From assembly GCA_947177825.1 (NCBI GenBank), contig CAMWWA010000003.1, positions 1-19,593 on the forward strand: 19,593 bases of DNA, in the 5' to 3' direction. Below the pieces are notes generated by a model. That model was given only the letters and a program-made list of their open reading frames with translations. It had not been told where the DNA came from and ran no database searches. Shown piece by piece: positions 1 to 9,443 of this stretch (position 1 is the first letter of the stretch; every line of letters begins with the position of its first letter). A program made the translations under genes and the position numbers. Source of the DNA: an uncultured Clostridia bacterium. Lineage in GTDB: Bacteria > Bacillota > Clostridia > Christensenellales > Borkfalkiaceae.

Positions 1-1974
1 AATATCCCCGCGGTAACCGCAATGGGTGAAAGAGCGTTCGCACTCTGCCCCGCGCTTAAGACGGTAACGTTCGGCGACGCGGCAACCACGACCGGCTCGT
101 ATACGTTCGCGGCTAACTATTCGTATTATAGCTACTTCGGACAGAACGAGGAAAGGGTTGAAAGCTCGCTTACCGAAGTAACGCTCGGCAGCGGCATAAA
201 GGCGATAGGCGACGGCGCGTTCTACTACTGCACCAAGCTTGCCGAAGTGGATTTGAAAAACGCTACCCGGGTCGGAAACCAGTCGTTCGGAGGCTGTGAA
301 GAGCTTGCAACCGTGACGGGTATCGACAAGGTTACGACGTTCGGCTACGAATCGTTCGCAGGCTGCATCAAGTTTAAATCGCTCGACCTTGCGTCGGCGA
401 AGAGCATATTCTACCGCGCCTTCTTCAATAATAAGGAGCTCAACGACGTGACCTTCGGCGACGGGCTGGAGGGCATAGGCGACGAGGCGTTTGCCGAAAG
501 CGCGCTGGCGAGGGTTGTTATCCCCGCGGGCTGCTCCTATATAGGAAGGTCGGCGTTCAGCGGCTGCAAGTCGCTTTACGAATACAGAATTGCGGAAGGC
601 AACAAAAATTACTTTGCCGACGACGGCGTACTGTACAGATATCTCGGCGGCAACAGCGGCAGGTACGAGTTGTGCTCATACCCCACGGGTAAGGTCGCGG
701 CGGATGAAAACGGCGTGCGCACCTATACCGTAAAGACGGGTACGGTCACCATTCAGGCGTACGCGTTCTACAACGTTCCTTCGTCGGGAGTGGGAAAAGT
801 AATTCTGCCTTACACGCTTAAATCGATAGGCGAGGGCGCGTTCTATCAATCGGGCGAGAACAGCGGAATAACGGTATATCAGTTCGAAAGCATTGCGGCG
901 CCCGTATTGCTGGAGGGCATTTCCTCTAAGGTTATTCCCGCAGGCAATTACTCGACCAATTCGTTCTACTACAACAATTTCGTGACCTATCTTGCAAACT
1001 ATGCTGCCACGGCGCCCGGCGTACCGGCTGCGCAGTCCAGCCTGCTGACCATTCTTTATCCCGCGAACGGAACCGGTTACGACAACTTCGTATACAAGAG
1101 CTACTTCGGCATCAGGAACGAGCTTGGCGAACGTCCCGAGGACGACACGATAACTCTTAAAGCGCTGATTGAAGGTCTGGAAAGCGCGGAGACCGTAGGC
1201 GGCTGGACGACTTCCAACACCAACAAGGCGGCGGTTGAAGCGTTTGCCGAAAAGGTTAAGACGGCGCATAGACTGTATAACGAATTAAAGACCGACTACC
1301 AGCGCGAATACGTCGGGCAGGAAAATATCGACAAACTGTTTGCTGTAGAAAAGGCGTTAAAGCCCGTTAAAGCCGCGTTCAATATCAAAGTAGAGGTAAG
1401 CAGCGTGGCGGTGGACGCAAGCTCGACGCACAAGACGGCTTACTACGTCGGTGAAAAGTTCAGCTTTAAAGGCTTAAAGCTTTTGGTGATTTACGACGAT
1501 TACTCCCAGGAGGTTATCGACGGCACTCAATTCAAGCTTGTGGATAGGTTTGACAGAGCGCTGAAAGTTACCGACGAAGCGGTAACGCTGGAAGGTCTGG
1601 GCACGACGCTGAGTATCGAAATTACTGTTTCGGAAGGCAAGGCGGCAAACGGCGGACTTCCCGCTTACGCAATCGCGCTCATAGTAGTGGGCGGCGTATT
1701 GGTGCTTGCCGCGGCGGCTGCGGTGACTTTGTTTATCCTCAACAAAAAGGGCGTAATCACCTTGAAGTTCCTCGATAAGCTTTGCAAAAAGCAGGCTGAC
1801 GGGGTAACCGAAGGGGAAGGCGCTTCAGAGGAAGCAAAGACCGACGCAACCGAAGAAGCGGAGAACGGTACGGAGAGCGGCGAAACCGCAACCCAGGTTG
1901 AAGAGCAAACAGAAACTGATACAAAAACCGAAGAAAATTCAAAGGATAACGGCGAAGAAGGAAAAACCGAATGA
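1..1974 (+). CDS. BspA-type leucine-rich repeat surface protein, membrane anchored (5' partial)
   Basis: The reading frame is open from the first base and the residues before the first ATG (position 22) already fit the repeat, so the gene begins upstream of the window. The visible 657 residues contain BspA-like LRR_5 repeats with the recurring pattern IGDGAF-C--L--V-L (about nt 1-900). A Big_3-like Ig domain follows (nt about 1390-1640, YYVGEKFSFKGL--LVIYDDYSQEV). A hydrophobic membrane span lies at nt about 1663-1737, followed by a basic stop-transfer (NKKG) and a Glu/Thr-rich acidic tail of about 65 residues, presumably cytoplasmic. Such proteins are usually displayed outside the cell and bind host or polymeric ligands; the ligand is unknown here. 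The stop overlaps the next start by 4 bp (ATGA), indicating translational coupling with the lipoprotein and opp genes downstream. The fold is clear; the function is not. Confidence 0.88.
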   Translation, partial: NIPAVTAMGERAFALCPALKTVTFGDAATTTGSYTFAANYSYYSYFGQNEERVESSLTEVTLGSGIKAIGDGAFYYCTKLAEVDLKNATRVGNQSFGGCEELATVTGIDKVTTFGYESFAGCIKFKSLDLASAKSIFYRAFFNNKELNDVTFGDGLEGIGDEAFAESALARVVIPAGCSYIGRSAFSGCKSLYEYRIAEGNKNYFADDGVLYRYLGGNSGRYELCSYPTGKVAADENGVRTYTVKTGTVTIQAYAFYNVPSSGVGKVILPYTLKSIGEGAFYQSGENSGITVYQFESIAAPVLLEGISSKVIPAGNYSTNSFYYNNFVTYLANYAATAPGVPAAQSSLLTILYPANGTGYDNFVYKSYFGIRNELGERPEDDTITLKALIEGLESAETVGGWTTSNTNKAAVEAFAEKVKTAHRLYNELKTDYQREYVGQENIDKLFAVEKALKPVKAAFNIKVEVSSVAVDASSTHKTAYYVGEKFSFKGLKLLVIYDDYSQEVIDGTQFKLVDRFDRALKVTDEAVTLEGLGTTLSIEITVSEGKAANGGLPAYAIALIVVGGVLVLAAAAAVTLFILNKKGVITLKFLDKLCKKQADGVTEGEGASEEAKTDATEEAENGTESGETATQVEEQTETDTKTEENSKDNGEEGKTE

Positions 1975-3416
1975 CTAAGAAATTAAAGGTTTACTTGCTA
2001 ATAGTATTAACGGCCGTCTGCGCGGCGTGTACGTTTGCGGGCTGTAAAATCGGCAGACCGGGGCGTGAAGAGGTGCTGAAGAACTATAAGGCGCACGTCA
2101 CCTACTACTCCAACGGCGGATTTTTCAACGAGTCCACTACCATAACGGTCAGGGATTTGTACTTCAAAAACGACCCGGGGTCTGAAAGCTATAACGTGAA
2201 CGGAGTGCCTTTCTTCGAGATTACCGACGAAACCACCGGTATGAAGGTCGAGCGCGAAGGTTACGATTTAGTCGGCTGGTATCTGCCCGAAACCTACAAG
2301 GACGGAGAAAACGCCGGTAAGATTATGTACACCTACACCTATACGGACGAAAGCGGAAAGGAATATACCGAAGCGATTTTCCCCGTACTGGACGAAAACG
2401 GCAACACCGTTACGGATATGGAGGCGGACCGTCCCGTTTTTGCAAGAGCAGGCAGGGACGAACAGATTACCGAAGATAAGATACGCGTAATACCTTCGGA
2501 CGTAAAGCTGGACAGCACGCGCAGAGTCGCGGACGACGAAAACCTTATAGTCTGTGCAAAGTGGGCGCCCGCGCTTAAAATCGTCTATAAGCTGGTATGC
2601 GAAGAGGGCAAGACCTATACGGACGAAGACGGTAACGAATATACGAACGGTTCGGAGCTGAGAAGGGATAACTTCGGCAAAGGCGCAACCTCGTCCCCGA
2701 CCAGCCTGGAGCCCGTAAAGCTTAAGGGCGCGTCGTTCGTAAGAAGCTATCTGGACGCAGACCTGGAAACCGTAGTAGGCCCCGTTGCGAGGCCCGAGGG
2801 TGACGAACCCGAAAACCCCGTGGTCTACGCGCACTATATCGACGGCGAAAACTGGACGATAGTAACCAACGACCCCGGCAAGGTTGCGGAAATGTTCAAC
2901 GGTCTGGGTTCGGCGGGCAACAAGTACTATCTGCTTTCCGACGTCGACTGCGGGTCGAGAACGTTCTCGCTCAAAAACCAGAACGTAACCGTAAACGCAA
3001 CCGTGCAGGGCAACAATAAGACGATATCCAATCTCAAATTTGTGATAACCGGCGCAACGCGTAACTACTTCTCGATATTCGGCAACATAGGCGCAAGCTT
3101 CAAGCTTTCCGACCTCAAACTCGAAAATATCACGATAGATATTACCGCCAGAGGCGATATAGGACTGTACGCAATATGCAACGGACTGGACGCTTCGGCA
3201 AGCATAGAGGGACTGGAAATAAGCGGTATTACGGCTCACGTAAAAATTCCCGCGGAAAACAGGGTAACCAACGTTCAGCTTAAAAAGCAGGACGGTACGG
3301 AAGTAGAGGACAAGAGCCAGTGGCTGTTCGGCGGCGACGATAACGACGAGCAGTTCCGGGCAAAGAACCCCCAAATCAAAGTAACGGGCGAAACCACCCT
3401 TACCATAGAAAATTAA
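1971..3416 (+). CDS. Lipoprotein with Listeria-Bacteroides-type repeat and beta-rich C-terminus
   Basis: This is a 481-residue lipoprotein: basic N-terminus, hydrophobic core and lipobox TFAGC with the lipidated Cys at 25. Residues about 42-110 resemble the InlB B-repeat/Flg_new module (VTYYSNGG ... REGYDLVGWYLPE). Residues about 290-440 contain NNKTISNLKF-type strands resembling GLUG or beta-helix surface repeats. A GAAGGAAA ribosome binding site precedes the ATG, which overlaps the upstream stop by 4 bp. It sits between a surface LRR protein and the peptide-binding lipoprotein OppA, so it is probably on the outer face of the membrane, perhaps helping capture peptides or polymers (inferred). 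No catalytic motif was seen. The specific role is unknown. Confidence 0.82.
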   Translation: MTKKLKVYLLIVLTAVCAACTFAGCKIGRPGREEVLKNYKAHVTYYSNGGFFNESTTITVRDLYFKNDPGSESYNVNGVPFFEITDETTGMKVEREGYDLVGWYLPETYKDGENAGKIMYTYTYTDESGKEYTEAIFPVLDENGNTVTDMEADRPVFARAGRDEQITEDKIRVIPSDVKLDSTRRVADDENLIVCAKWAPALKIVYKLVCEEGKTYTDEDGNEYTNGSELRRDNFGKGATSSPTSLEPVKLKGASFVRSYLDADLETVVGPVARPEGDEPENPVVYAHYIDGENWTIVTNDPGKVAEMFNGLGSAGNKYYLLSDVDCGSRTFSLKNQNVTVNATVQGNNKTISNLKFVITGATRNYFSIFGNIGASFKLSDLKLENITIDITARGDIGLYAICNGLDASASIEGLEISGITAHVKIPAENRVTNVQLKKQDGTEVEDKSQWLFGGDDNDEQFRAKNPQIKVTGETTLTIEN

Positions 3417-3433
3417 GGTGAAGAACACAATTC

Positions 3434-3440
3434 AAGGAGG
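3434..3440 (+). promoter_or_regulatory. Ribosome binding site that fixes the oppA start
   Basis: AAGGAGG lies 7 bp before the GTG at 3448. An upstream in-frame GTG at 3418 would add ten residues before the signal peptide and has no such site, so 3448 is chosen as the start. Confidence 0.85.
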
Positions 3441-3447
3441 ACTTATT

Positions 3448-6063
3448 GTGAAAAAATTATTCAAAGGACTTATTTGCGCAGGGCTGTGCGGCGTACTTGC
3501 GGTCGGCGCGTCGGGCTGTAATGCATCCGAACACCGCGACCCCGAAACGGCGCCCTTAAAGCTTGCAATCGGCGCGGTAGACCAGAAGTTCAACCCGCTC
3601 TTTTACACGTCGCAGAACGACGGCGTAATTGCAAACCTGACGCAGGCTTCTATGCTCACCGTCGATTCCAACGGCGTGCTTGCATACGGCGAGGACTATC
3701 CCACGGTTACGCTTGACTACAAGGAAACCTATTACAGTTCCAGCGACACCGAACTGGGCACCAGCGACGGCAAGGGCGGCAAGATTAACGGCACCAGCGA
3801 CGGCGCCGCATACACTACTTACGAATTCCTTATCAAGAACGGCGTAAAGTTCAGTGACGACGAGGACCTTACGGTTATGGACGTTCTGTTCAACCTGTAC
3901 GTCTATCTCGACCCCGCATACAGCGGTTCGTCCACCATATACTCGACCAAGATAGAGGGCTTGCAGGCTTACAGAACGCAGGACCCCTACGCCGACGAAA
4001 ACGCTTCGTTCTCGATGATTGAATATTATCCCGAAGCCCAGCAGCGCGTTCAAGCCCTTATAGACTGGGCGGAGAAGGGCTATACGCTTTCCGAACAGGG
4101 AGAGAAGGACCTTGAAAAGGTTAAGGCACTCTACCGTGAAGAGCTGACGACCGACTGGAACTCCATTGAAACGGGCTGGGTTGAAAGCTATAAGGAATAC
4201 AGATTTACCGAAGCATGGCAGGTTTTCTATTATATCGAAAATATGATAAAGAACCAGACCGAGTATAACGAGTTAAACAACGAAGTCGACGCCAAGGACG
4301 CTAACGGCAAATATCTGACTACGCTCGACCCCGAAAAGGGCGTTGAAGGCGCGGATGTCGTGCATCAGGAATTCTTAGACGAGTTTGCACGGGAAACTTC
4401 GGCAGAAAAGGTTGCTGCGTATATGGTCGCCAACGAAGGCGTATCCGCGGAAAATGCAAAGCTCGCTCTTCAGAAGGCGTACGCGATAGAAAAAGTTTAC
4501 GAAGCCAATACGGCAAAAAACCGTATACCTTATATTCTTACTTACTGCTCGACCGCAAACAACGCGATGGACTACTTTATGATGGACGCAATGTCCAATA
4601 AGACCGAGGGCGACCTCGCCGTTCCCAGTATCTCGGGTATTACGGTAGCCAGCTCCAACTTGTTCAACGGCAACGTTTACAGCGAAAAGCACGATATTCT
4701 TAAAATAAAGGTAGTAGGCGTAGACCCCAAGGCTAAATGGAACTTCGGCTTTGCCGTCGCTCCCATGCACTACTATTCCAACGAGACGTACACCCAGGCG
4801 GCTATGAACGATTATTACACCGGCAAAGTGTACGACGGTACCGCTACGCACTTCGGCGTTAAGTACAGGGATATAAACTGGCTGGACGAGAACCTTGCAA
4901 ACGGCGAAAAGAACTCGCTTCCCGTAGGTGCAGGTCCTTACAAGTGCTGCTCCAACAAGCTCAGCTCGGAAAACGTTACGGGTGCTAACTTCTTCTATAA
5001 CTATCAGGCGTTCTACGAAAGGAACGATAAGTTCACTACCCTGGGCAGCGGCGTGGATAACGCAAAGATTAAATACGTAACCTACAGGGTAACGCGCGAC
5101 GACAAGATAGTAGAAGCGTTAAAGACAAAGGAAATCGACTACGGCACGCCCACCGCAACCGCGGATAACCAGAGGGAGGTCAACTACAAAACTCTGAAGC
5201 AGGTCAGCTACCTTGCGGGCGGCTACGGCTACGTCGGCATCAACCCCAAGGCGGTGCCCGATATCGAAGTAAGACGTGCTATAATGCACGCGTTCGATAC
5301 CTCTTCGATTATCGAGTACTACGGCGACAGCCTGGTTAACCTTATCAACAGACCTATGTCTACGACCTCGTGGGCGTACCCCAAGGATTCCACGCGTTAC
5401 TACGAAAGAAAGACGGACAGAGAATTCATCAAGAAGCTCGTGTCGGATTCGGGTAACTGGACGTATATGGAAAGCGACAAGCTGTTCCACAACAACTCCG
5501 ACAACAGCGTGCTGAAGCTCACCTTTACCATCGCGGGCGAATCGATAGACCACCCCTCGTACAAGATGTTCAACGATGCCAAGACCTTCCTTGAACAGTG
5601 CGGCTTCAAGATTTCGGTTGAAACGGATATCCAGGCGCTCAAAAAGCTTACCACGGGCGACCTTGCGGTATGGGCTGCGGCTTGGTCTTCCAGTATCGAC
5701 CCCGACCCTTACCAGATTTACAGCATCAACTCCAACGCAACCAGCACCAAGAACTGGTACAAGGACGGCATACTGAGGTCGGGCGAAACCGGAGAATTCG
5801 GAGAGGAATACAGGATTGCGCAGGAGCTCAACGACAAGATTATGGCGGGCAGACAGACGCTCAACCAGACCGACCGCGCAACCATCTATAAGGATTGCCT
5901 CAAGCTCATAATGGATTTGGCTGTCGAATTCCCCACCTATCAGAGATACGACCTGTGCGTTTACAATTCCGCCGTTCTCGACGCGAAGAGCATGCACATA
6001 AAGGACGCTTCTTTCAACATAGGACCCATCGACGAACTCTGGAAAGTCGCATACAAGAAATAA
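3448..6063 (+). CDS. oppA: Oligopeptide ABC transporter substrate-binding lipoprotein (SBP_bac_5), with large insertion
   Basis: This is the extracytoplasmic solute-binding subunit that would deliver peptides to OppBC. Translated from GTG 3448 it has 871 residues, far longer than the usual 500-600 for this family. The signal peptide ends in the lipobox GASGC (Cys24). SBP_bac_5 features include the N-terminal KLAIGAVDQKFNPLFYTS region, VKFSDDEDLTVMDVLFNLYVYLDP (typical 'G--ftAeDv-' element, about 132-156), the central VGAGPYK element, and VRRAIMHAFDTSSI followed by the C-terminal AAWSSSIDPDPYQIYSINS region. Between about 180 and 400 lies a mostly helical, charged insertion (for example EKGYTLSEQGEKDLEKVKAL) that splits the usual first lobe. 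It sits directly before oppBCDF. The family assignment is firm; the peptide preference (oligo- or dipeptide, or another ligand such as nickel) cannot be read from sequence. Confidence 0.92.
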   Translation: MKKLFKGLICAGLCGVLAVGASGCNASEHRDPETAPLKLAIGAVDQKFNPLFYTSQNDGVIANLTQASMLTVDSNGVLAYGEDYPTVTLDYKETYYSSSDTELGTSDGKGGKINGTSDGAAYTTYEFLIKNGVKFSDDEDLTVMDVLFNLYVYLDPAYSGSSTIYSTKIEGLQAYRTQDPYADENASFSMIEYYPEAQQRVQALIDWAEKGYTLSEQGEKDLEKVKALYREELTTDWNSIETGWVESYKEYRFTEAWQVFYYIENMIKNQTEYNELNNEVDAKDANGKYLTTLDPEKGVEGADVVHQEFLDEFARETSAEKVAAYMVANEGVSAENAKLALQKAYAIEKVYEANTAKNRIPYILTYCSTANNAMDYFMMDAMSNKTEGDLAVPSISGITVASSNLFNGNVYSEKHDILKIKVVGVDPKAKWNFGFAVAPMHYYSNETYTQAAMNDYYTGKVYDGTATHFGVKYRDINWLDENLANGEKNSLPVGAGPYKCCSNKLSSENVTGANFFYNYQAFYERNDKFTTLGSGVDNAKIKYVTYRVTRDDKIVEALKTKEIDYGTPTATADNQREVNYKTLKQVSYLAGGYGYVGINPKAVPDIEVRRAIMHAFDTSSIIEYYGDSLVNLINRPMSTTSWAYPKDSTRYYERKTDREFIKKLVSDSGNWTYMESDKLFHNNSDNSVLKLTFTIAGESIDHPSYKMFNDAKTFLEQCGFKISVETDIQALKKLTTGDLAVWAAAWSSSIDPDPYQIYSINSNATSTKNWYKDGILRSGETGEFGEEYRIAQELNDKIMAGRQTLNQTDRATIYKDCLKLIMDLAVEFPTYQRYDLCVYNSAVLDAKSMHIKDASFNIGPIDELWKVAYKK

Positions 6064-6084
6064 TAAATCTCTTCGGAGTAAAAA

Positions 6085-7065
6085 ATGGTTAAATACGTTA
6101 TCAAAAGAATACTGCTCGCACTGTTGATATTGTTCGGCGTGTCTATAATACTTTACGTACTTATAAGAATGATGCCCAACAACTACTTTGCCGACCAGTA
6201 CAAACTGACGCGTGCCAACGCGGGTATTCCGCAGGAAGTAATAGACGCGGAACTGACCGAAATATTGAAACAGTACGGTCTGGACAACAATTCGTTCGGG
6301 GGAATTTTGAAGGGCTACTTTATGTGGCTCGGCAAATTCCTCACGGGCGATATGGGTATCTCGTTCAAATACGGCAACAGACCCGTTCAGGACGTTATCG
6401 GACAGTACATGTGGATATCCTTCGGCATATCCTTCGTTGCGCTCCTTCTCGAAATGGTCATTGCCATTCCCCTCGGCATCAAGTGCGCCGTAAACCAATA
6501 CGGCAAGCTGGACTACGTTGCCACCGTGCTGTGTATGGTGGGTATAGCGTTCCCGTCCTTCTTCCTGGGCAACCTGTTCATTAAGTGGTTTGCCGTCGAT
6601 TTGGGCTGGTTCGAAACGGGCGGTCTGGGCAACGGCTTCTTCGATATGATATGGCACCTCATACTTCCCATGTCGGTAATGGTCATACTCAATATCGGCG
6701 GACTTATGCGCTACACGCGTACCAACACGCTGGAAGTGCTTAACGCCGACTACATAAGGACGGCGCGCGCAAAGGGCTTGTCCGAAGGAAAGGTCGTATA
6801 CAAGCACGTTTTCCGCAATACTATGATTCCCCTGGTAACCCAGCTTTCGTTTACGCTGCCCTCGTTGTTCGGCGGCGCAATGATAACGGAGGAAATATTC
6901 GCTCTCCCCGGCATAGGTCAGATAGCCTATCACGGACTTCTGGAAGGCGATATATTCCTTGCAATGGGCTACAATATGTTCCTTGCCGTGCTCACGGTAA
7001 TCGGCGTTCTGCTTGCCGATATCATGTACGCGGTTGTTGACCCGAGAATAAAGCTCGGCAGCTAA
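6085..7065 (+). CDS. oppB: Oligopeptide ABC transporter permease OppB
   Basis: This is an inner membrane subunit of the peptide importer, 326 residues. The start has a CGGAG ribosome site 6 bp upstream and lies 21 bp after oppA. The N-terminal span (about 7-30, KRILLALLILFGVSIILYVL) and the remaining spans at about 110-131, 145-165, 190-207 and 295-315 match the six-helix BPD_transp_1 fold. The EAA loop that docks on the ATPase is well preserved (about 221-250: ADYIRTARAKGLSEGKV then HVFRNTMIPLV). The family C-terminus YAVVDPRIKLG is present. Length and motifs are normal for OppB/DppB/AppB; the three cannot be told apart by sequence alone. Confidence 0.95.
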   Translation: MVKYVIKRILLALLILFGVSIILYVLIRMMPNNYFADQYKLTRANAGIPQEVIDAELTEILKQYGLDNNSFGGILKGYFMWLGKFLTGDMGISFKYGNRPVQDVIGQYMWISFGISFVALLLEMVIAIPLGIKCAVNQYGKLDYVATVLCMVGIAFPSFFLGNLFIKWFAVDLGWFETGGLGNGFFDMIWHLILPMSVMVILNIGGLMRYTRTNTLEVLNADYIRTARAKGLSEGKVVYKHVFRNTMIPLVTQLSFTLPSLFGGAMITEEIFALPGIGQIAYHGLLEGDIFLAMGYNMFLAVLTVIGVLLADIMYAVVDPRIKLGS

Positions 7066-7076
7066 CGGAGGAGATT

Positions 7077-8138
7077 ATGGAAGAGAAAAAAGATGTTACT
7101 TTAGAGGAAACCAAGGACGATTTGCACGGCGAAAACCTTACCGACAGGGCAAAGGTGCTTTCCCCGTGGATGACTGTGTTAAAGAGATTTTTCCGCTCCA
7201 AGCTGTCGGTAATAGGTCTCGTTACCATAGTCGTATTGTTCCTGTTCGCGTTCCTGGGACCGCTTTGCTCGCCCTGGGCGGCTGCGGGCGGAACCAAGCT
7301 GGACAGCAACCCCGAACTCATAAAGGAAATTTTGTCCGCAACGCCCGTCACCTATTCCGTAGGCGATATGGAGTATGAGGCGCTTGCCGTTTCGGTCAGA
7401 ATACCGCAAGTCGTTAAGCTGGGCGATATTTCCTGGTCGCACTGGATGGGAACGGACGATATGGGCTACGACGTATTAACCCGTCTTATGTACGGCGGAA
7501 GAGTTTCGCTTACGATAGGCTTCGTCGTCGTAATAATCGAAACGGTTATCGGCGTAATAATGGGCGGCCTTGCAGGCTATTTCGGCAAGTGGGTAGACAA
7601 CGTCATAATGCGAATAGTCGATATATTAAGCTGTATTCCCTCGCTGCCGATAATGCTTATACTTTCGGTTGTGTTCACGCAGAGCGGACTGGGCTCCAGC
7701 ATATCCAAGCTGTACTATATGATGATAGTGCTGTGTTTAATCGGCTGGACGGGTACGGCAAGACTTGTCAGAGGGCAGATACTTTCTTTGAGAGAGCAGG
7801 AGTTTATGCTTGCTGCAAAGGCTTCGGGACTTTCGACTTTTTCAAAGATATTCAAGCACCTTATGCCCAACGTCATTCCCCAGCTTATAGTTTCCATGAC
7901 GCTCGGACTGGGCAGCATAATACTTATGGAAGCAACGCTGGGCTTCCTCGGCATAGGCGCGCCGCTCAACACGGCGACGTGGGGCAACCTTATCAACGTT
8001 GCCAACATAAGCACTTACAGGCAATACTATCCCAACCTTTGGGTGGGCGCGGGCGTGTGCATAACGCTTGCAATCTTAGCGTTTAACTTTGTCGGAGACG
8101 GTTTACGCGACGCCTTCGACCCTAAAATGAAGAGGTAA
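7077..8138 (+). CDS. oppC: Oligopeptide ABC transporter permease OppC
   Basis: This is the second membrane subunit, 353 residues, with ATG preceded by GGAGGAG at 7067-7073. An acidic cytoplasmic N-terminus leads into the OppC_N segment (LKRFFRSKLSVIGLVTIVVLFLFAF, about 35-60). The family motif HWMGTDDMGYDVLTRLMYGGRVSL (about 122-145) precedes the permease core. The EAA loop is at about 240-270 (QEFMLAAKASGLS ... HLMPNVIPQLIV), and the typical end GDGLRDAFDPKMKR is complete. The stretch between the first span and the HWMGTDD motif (about 62-118) is somewhat long and would lie outside the membrane. It pairs with OppB to form the translocation pore. Confidence 0.95.
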   Translation: MEEKKDVTLEETKDDLHGENLTDRAKVLSPWMTVLKRFFRSKLSVIGLVTIVVLFLFAFLGPLCSPWAAAGGTKLDSNPELIKEILSATPVTYSVGDMEYEALAVSVRIPQVVKLGDISWSHWMGTDDMGYDVLTRLMYGGRVSLTIGFVVVIIETVIGVIMGGLAGYFGKWVDNVIMRIVDILSCIPSLPIMLILSVVFTQSGLGSSISKLYYMMIVLCLIGWTGTARLVRGQILSLREQEFMLAAKASGLSTFSKIFKHLMPNVIPQLIVSMTLGLGSIILMEATLGFLGIGAPLNTATWGNLINVANISTYRQYYPNLWVGAGVCITLAILAFNFVGDGLRDAFDPKMKR

Positions 8139-8141
8139 CCC

Positions 8142-9443
8142 ATGGCGGCAAATAAGGATAATAAACACTACATATCCCGCTCGGAATCGCGCGCAATCGC
8201 CAGGGAAAATTCCAAGGCGATACGCTACTACGAGCAGAGAAAAAAGCGCAAGGCAAAGCCCGACGAATATACCACGCAGATGCAGGACGATAACAACATT
8301 GTCGAGTTCGACGATTTGCACACTTATTTCTTCTCGGACGCGGGCACGGTAAAGGCGGTCAACGGCGTATCGTTCTCCATACCGGCGGGCTCAACCGTCG
8401 GTGTCGTCGGCGAATCGGGCTGCGGCAAAAGCGTAACCTCGCTTTCCTTGATGCAGCTCGTCCAGGCGCCCAGCGGTCAGATTGTAAGCGGTTCTATAAG
8501 GTTTAAGGCAAGCCTTTTCAAAAGGGACGAAAAGGGCAAAAAAATTCCCGTCTACGAAATGGAAGACGACGAATACGGTAAGCGTTTCAAACTTGATGAA
8601 AAGGGCAAAAAGATAATAAAGAAAAACGAGCTGGGCGGCAACGTTTACGAGATGGAGGACAGGGTAGTCGATATAGCCAAAATGCCCACCGAGGCAATGC
8701 GCTCTATCCGCGGCAGGGAAATCGCAATGATTTTCCAGGAGCCCATGACTTCCTTAAATCCCGTATTCACAATCGGCAACCAGCTTGACGAGGTGGGCTA
8801 CCTGCACATAGAGGGCATCTCCAAAAAGCAGGTCAAGGCGCACAGCATAGAAATGCTTAAAATGGTCGGTATCGCCGACCCCGAGGGCGTCTATAAAAAG
8901 TTCCCCCACGAGCTGTCGGGCGGTATGCGCCAGAGGGTTATGATAGCCATTGCCCTTCTGTGCAACCCCAAGCTTATAATCGCGGACGAGCCCACGACGG
9001 CGCTGGACGTTACCATTCAGGCGCAGATACTCGACCTGTTAAGGGAAATCAAGCACAAGATAAACGGCTCCATAATGCTCATCACGCACGACCTCGGCGT
9101 CGTTGCGGAAATGGCGGATTATGTTGTCGTAATGTACGCGGGCAAGGTGATAGAGATGGGCACGGCGGAAGATATTTTCGACCATCCCATGCACCCCTAC
9201 ACCATAGGTCTGCAAAAGAGTAAACCCACGGTTGACGGCGAGGTTGACAAGCTTTACTGCATACCCGGCTTCGTTCCCAACCCTATAGATATGCCCGATT
9301 ACTGCTATTTCCGTGACAGGTGCGAAATGTGCAAGGAAAAGTGCGCGGGCGCATATCCCGGTTACGTTCAGGTTTCGCCCACCCATAAAGTGGCGTGCTA
9401 TCTGTACGAGGATACAAAGGAGGACGGTAATGGAAAAGACTGA
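8142..9443 (+). CDS. oppD: Oligopeptide ABC transporter ATPase OppD, with N-terminal extension and charged insertion
   Basis: This ATP-hydrolysing subunit has 433 residues and starts 3 bp after oppC. Walker A GESGCGKS is at 90-97, Q-loop [10 protein letters not shown] at 198-207, signature LSGGMRQR at 258-265, Walker B LIIADEP at 278-284 and the switch His at 316. The C-terminal oligo/dipeptide transporter domain carries a Cys cluster spaced C-x5-C-x2-C-x3-C (388, 394, 397, 401), which in studied OppD/DppD proteins binds an iron-sulfur cluster. Unusual are a basic N-terminal extension of about 50 residues and an insertion of about 55 residues between Walker A and the Q-loop (about 122-178), in which DEKGKKI and VYEMED each occur twice. 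The catalytic residues are intact, so it should be active. Confidence 0.95.
   Translation: MAANKDNKHYISRSESRAIARENSKAIRYYEQRKKRKAKPDEYTTQMQDDNNIVEFDDLHTYFFSDAGTVKAVNGVSFSIPAGSTVGVVGESGCGKSVTSLSLMQLVQAPSGQIVSGSIRFKASLFKRDEKGKKIPVYEMEDDEYGKRFKLDEKGKKIIKKNELGGNVYEMEDRVVDIAKMPTEAMRSIRGREIAMIFQEPMTSLNPVFTIGNQLDEVGYLHIEGISKKQVKAHSIEMLKMVGIADPEGVYKKFPHELSGGMRQRVMIAIALLCNPKLIIADEPTTALDVTIQAQILDLLREIKHKINGSIMLITHDLGVVAEMADYVVVMYAGKVIEMGTAEDIFDHPMHPYTIGLQKSKPTVDGEVDKLYCIPGFVPNPIDMPDYCYFRDRCEMCKEKCAGAYPGYVQVSPTHKVACYLYEDTKEDGNGKD
9416..9424 (+). promoter_or_regulatory. Ribosome binding site that fixes the oppF start
   Basis: AAAGGAGGA lies inside the oppD coding region, 5 bp before the ATG at 9430. It rules out in-frame non-ATG starts further upstream (from 9313) and places the oppF start 14 bp inside oppD, consistent with translational coupling. 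Confidence 0.85.

Noticed and set aside
22-24. ATG at 22 as the true start of the LRR protein
   Set aside because: The seven residues before it continue the LRR repeat and the frame is open to the window edge; there is no signal peptide after this ATG.
1800-1974. Low-complexity Glu/Thr stretch as a possible separate repeat or frameshift
   Set aside because: The frame continues cleanly and such acidic tails after the membrane anchor occur in similar surface proteins.
2268-3428. 386-residue open frame on the - strand
   Set aside because: It is opposite the repeat lipoprotein gene and has no ribosome site, signal or motif.
5119-6933. 604-residue open frame on the - strand
   Set aside because: It lies opposite oppA and oppB, which have full family motifs and ribosome sites. 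The translation is rich in Arg, His and Val with no recognisable domain, as expected from an antisense shadow in GC-rich codons.
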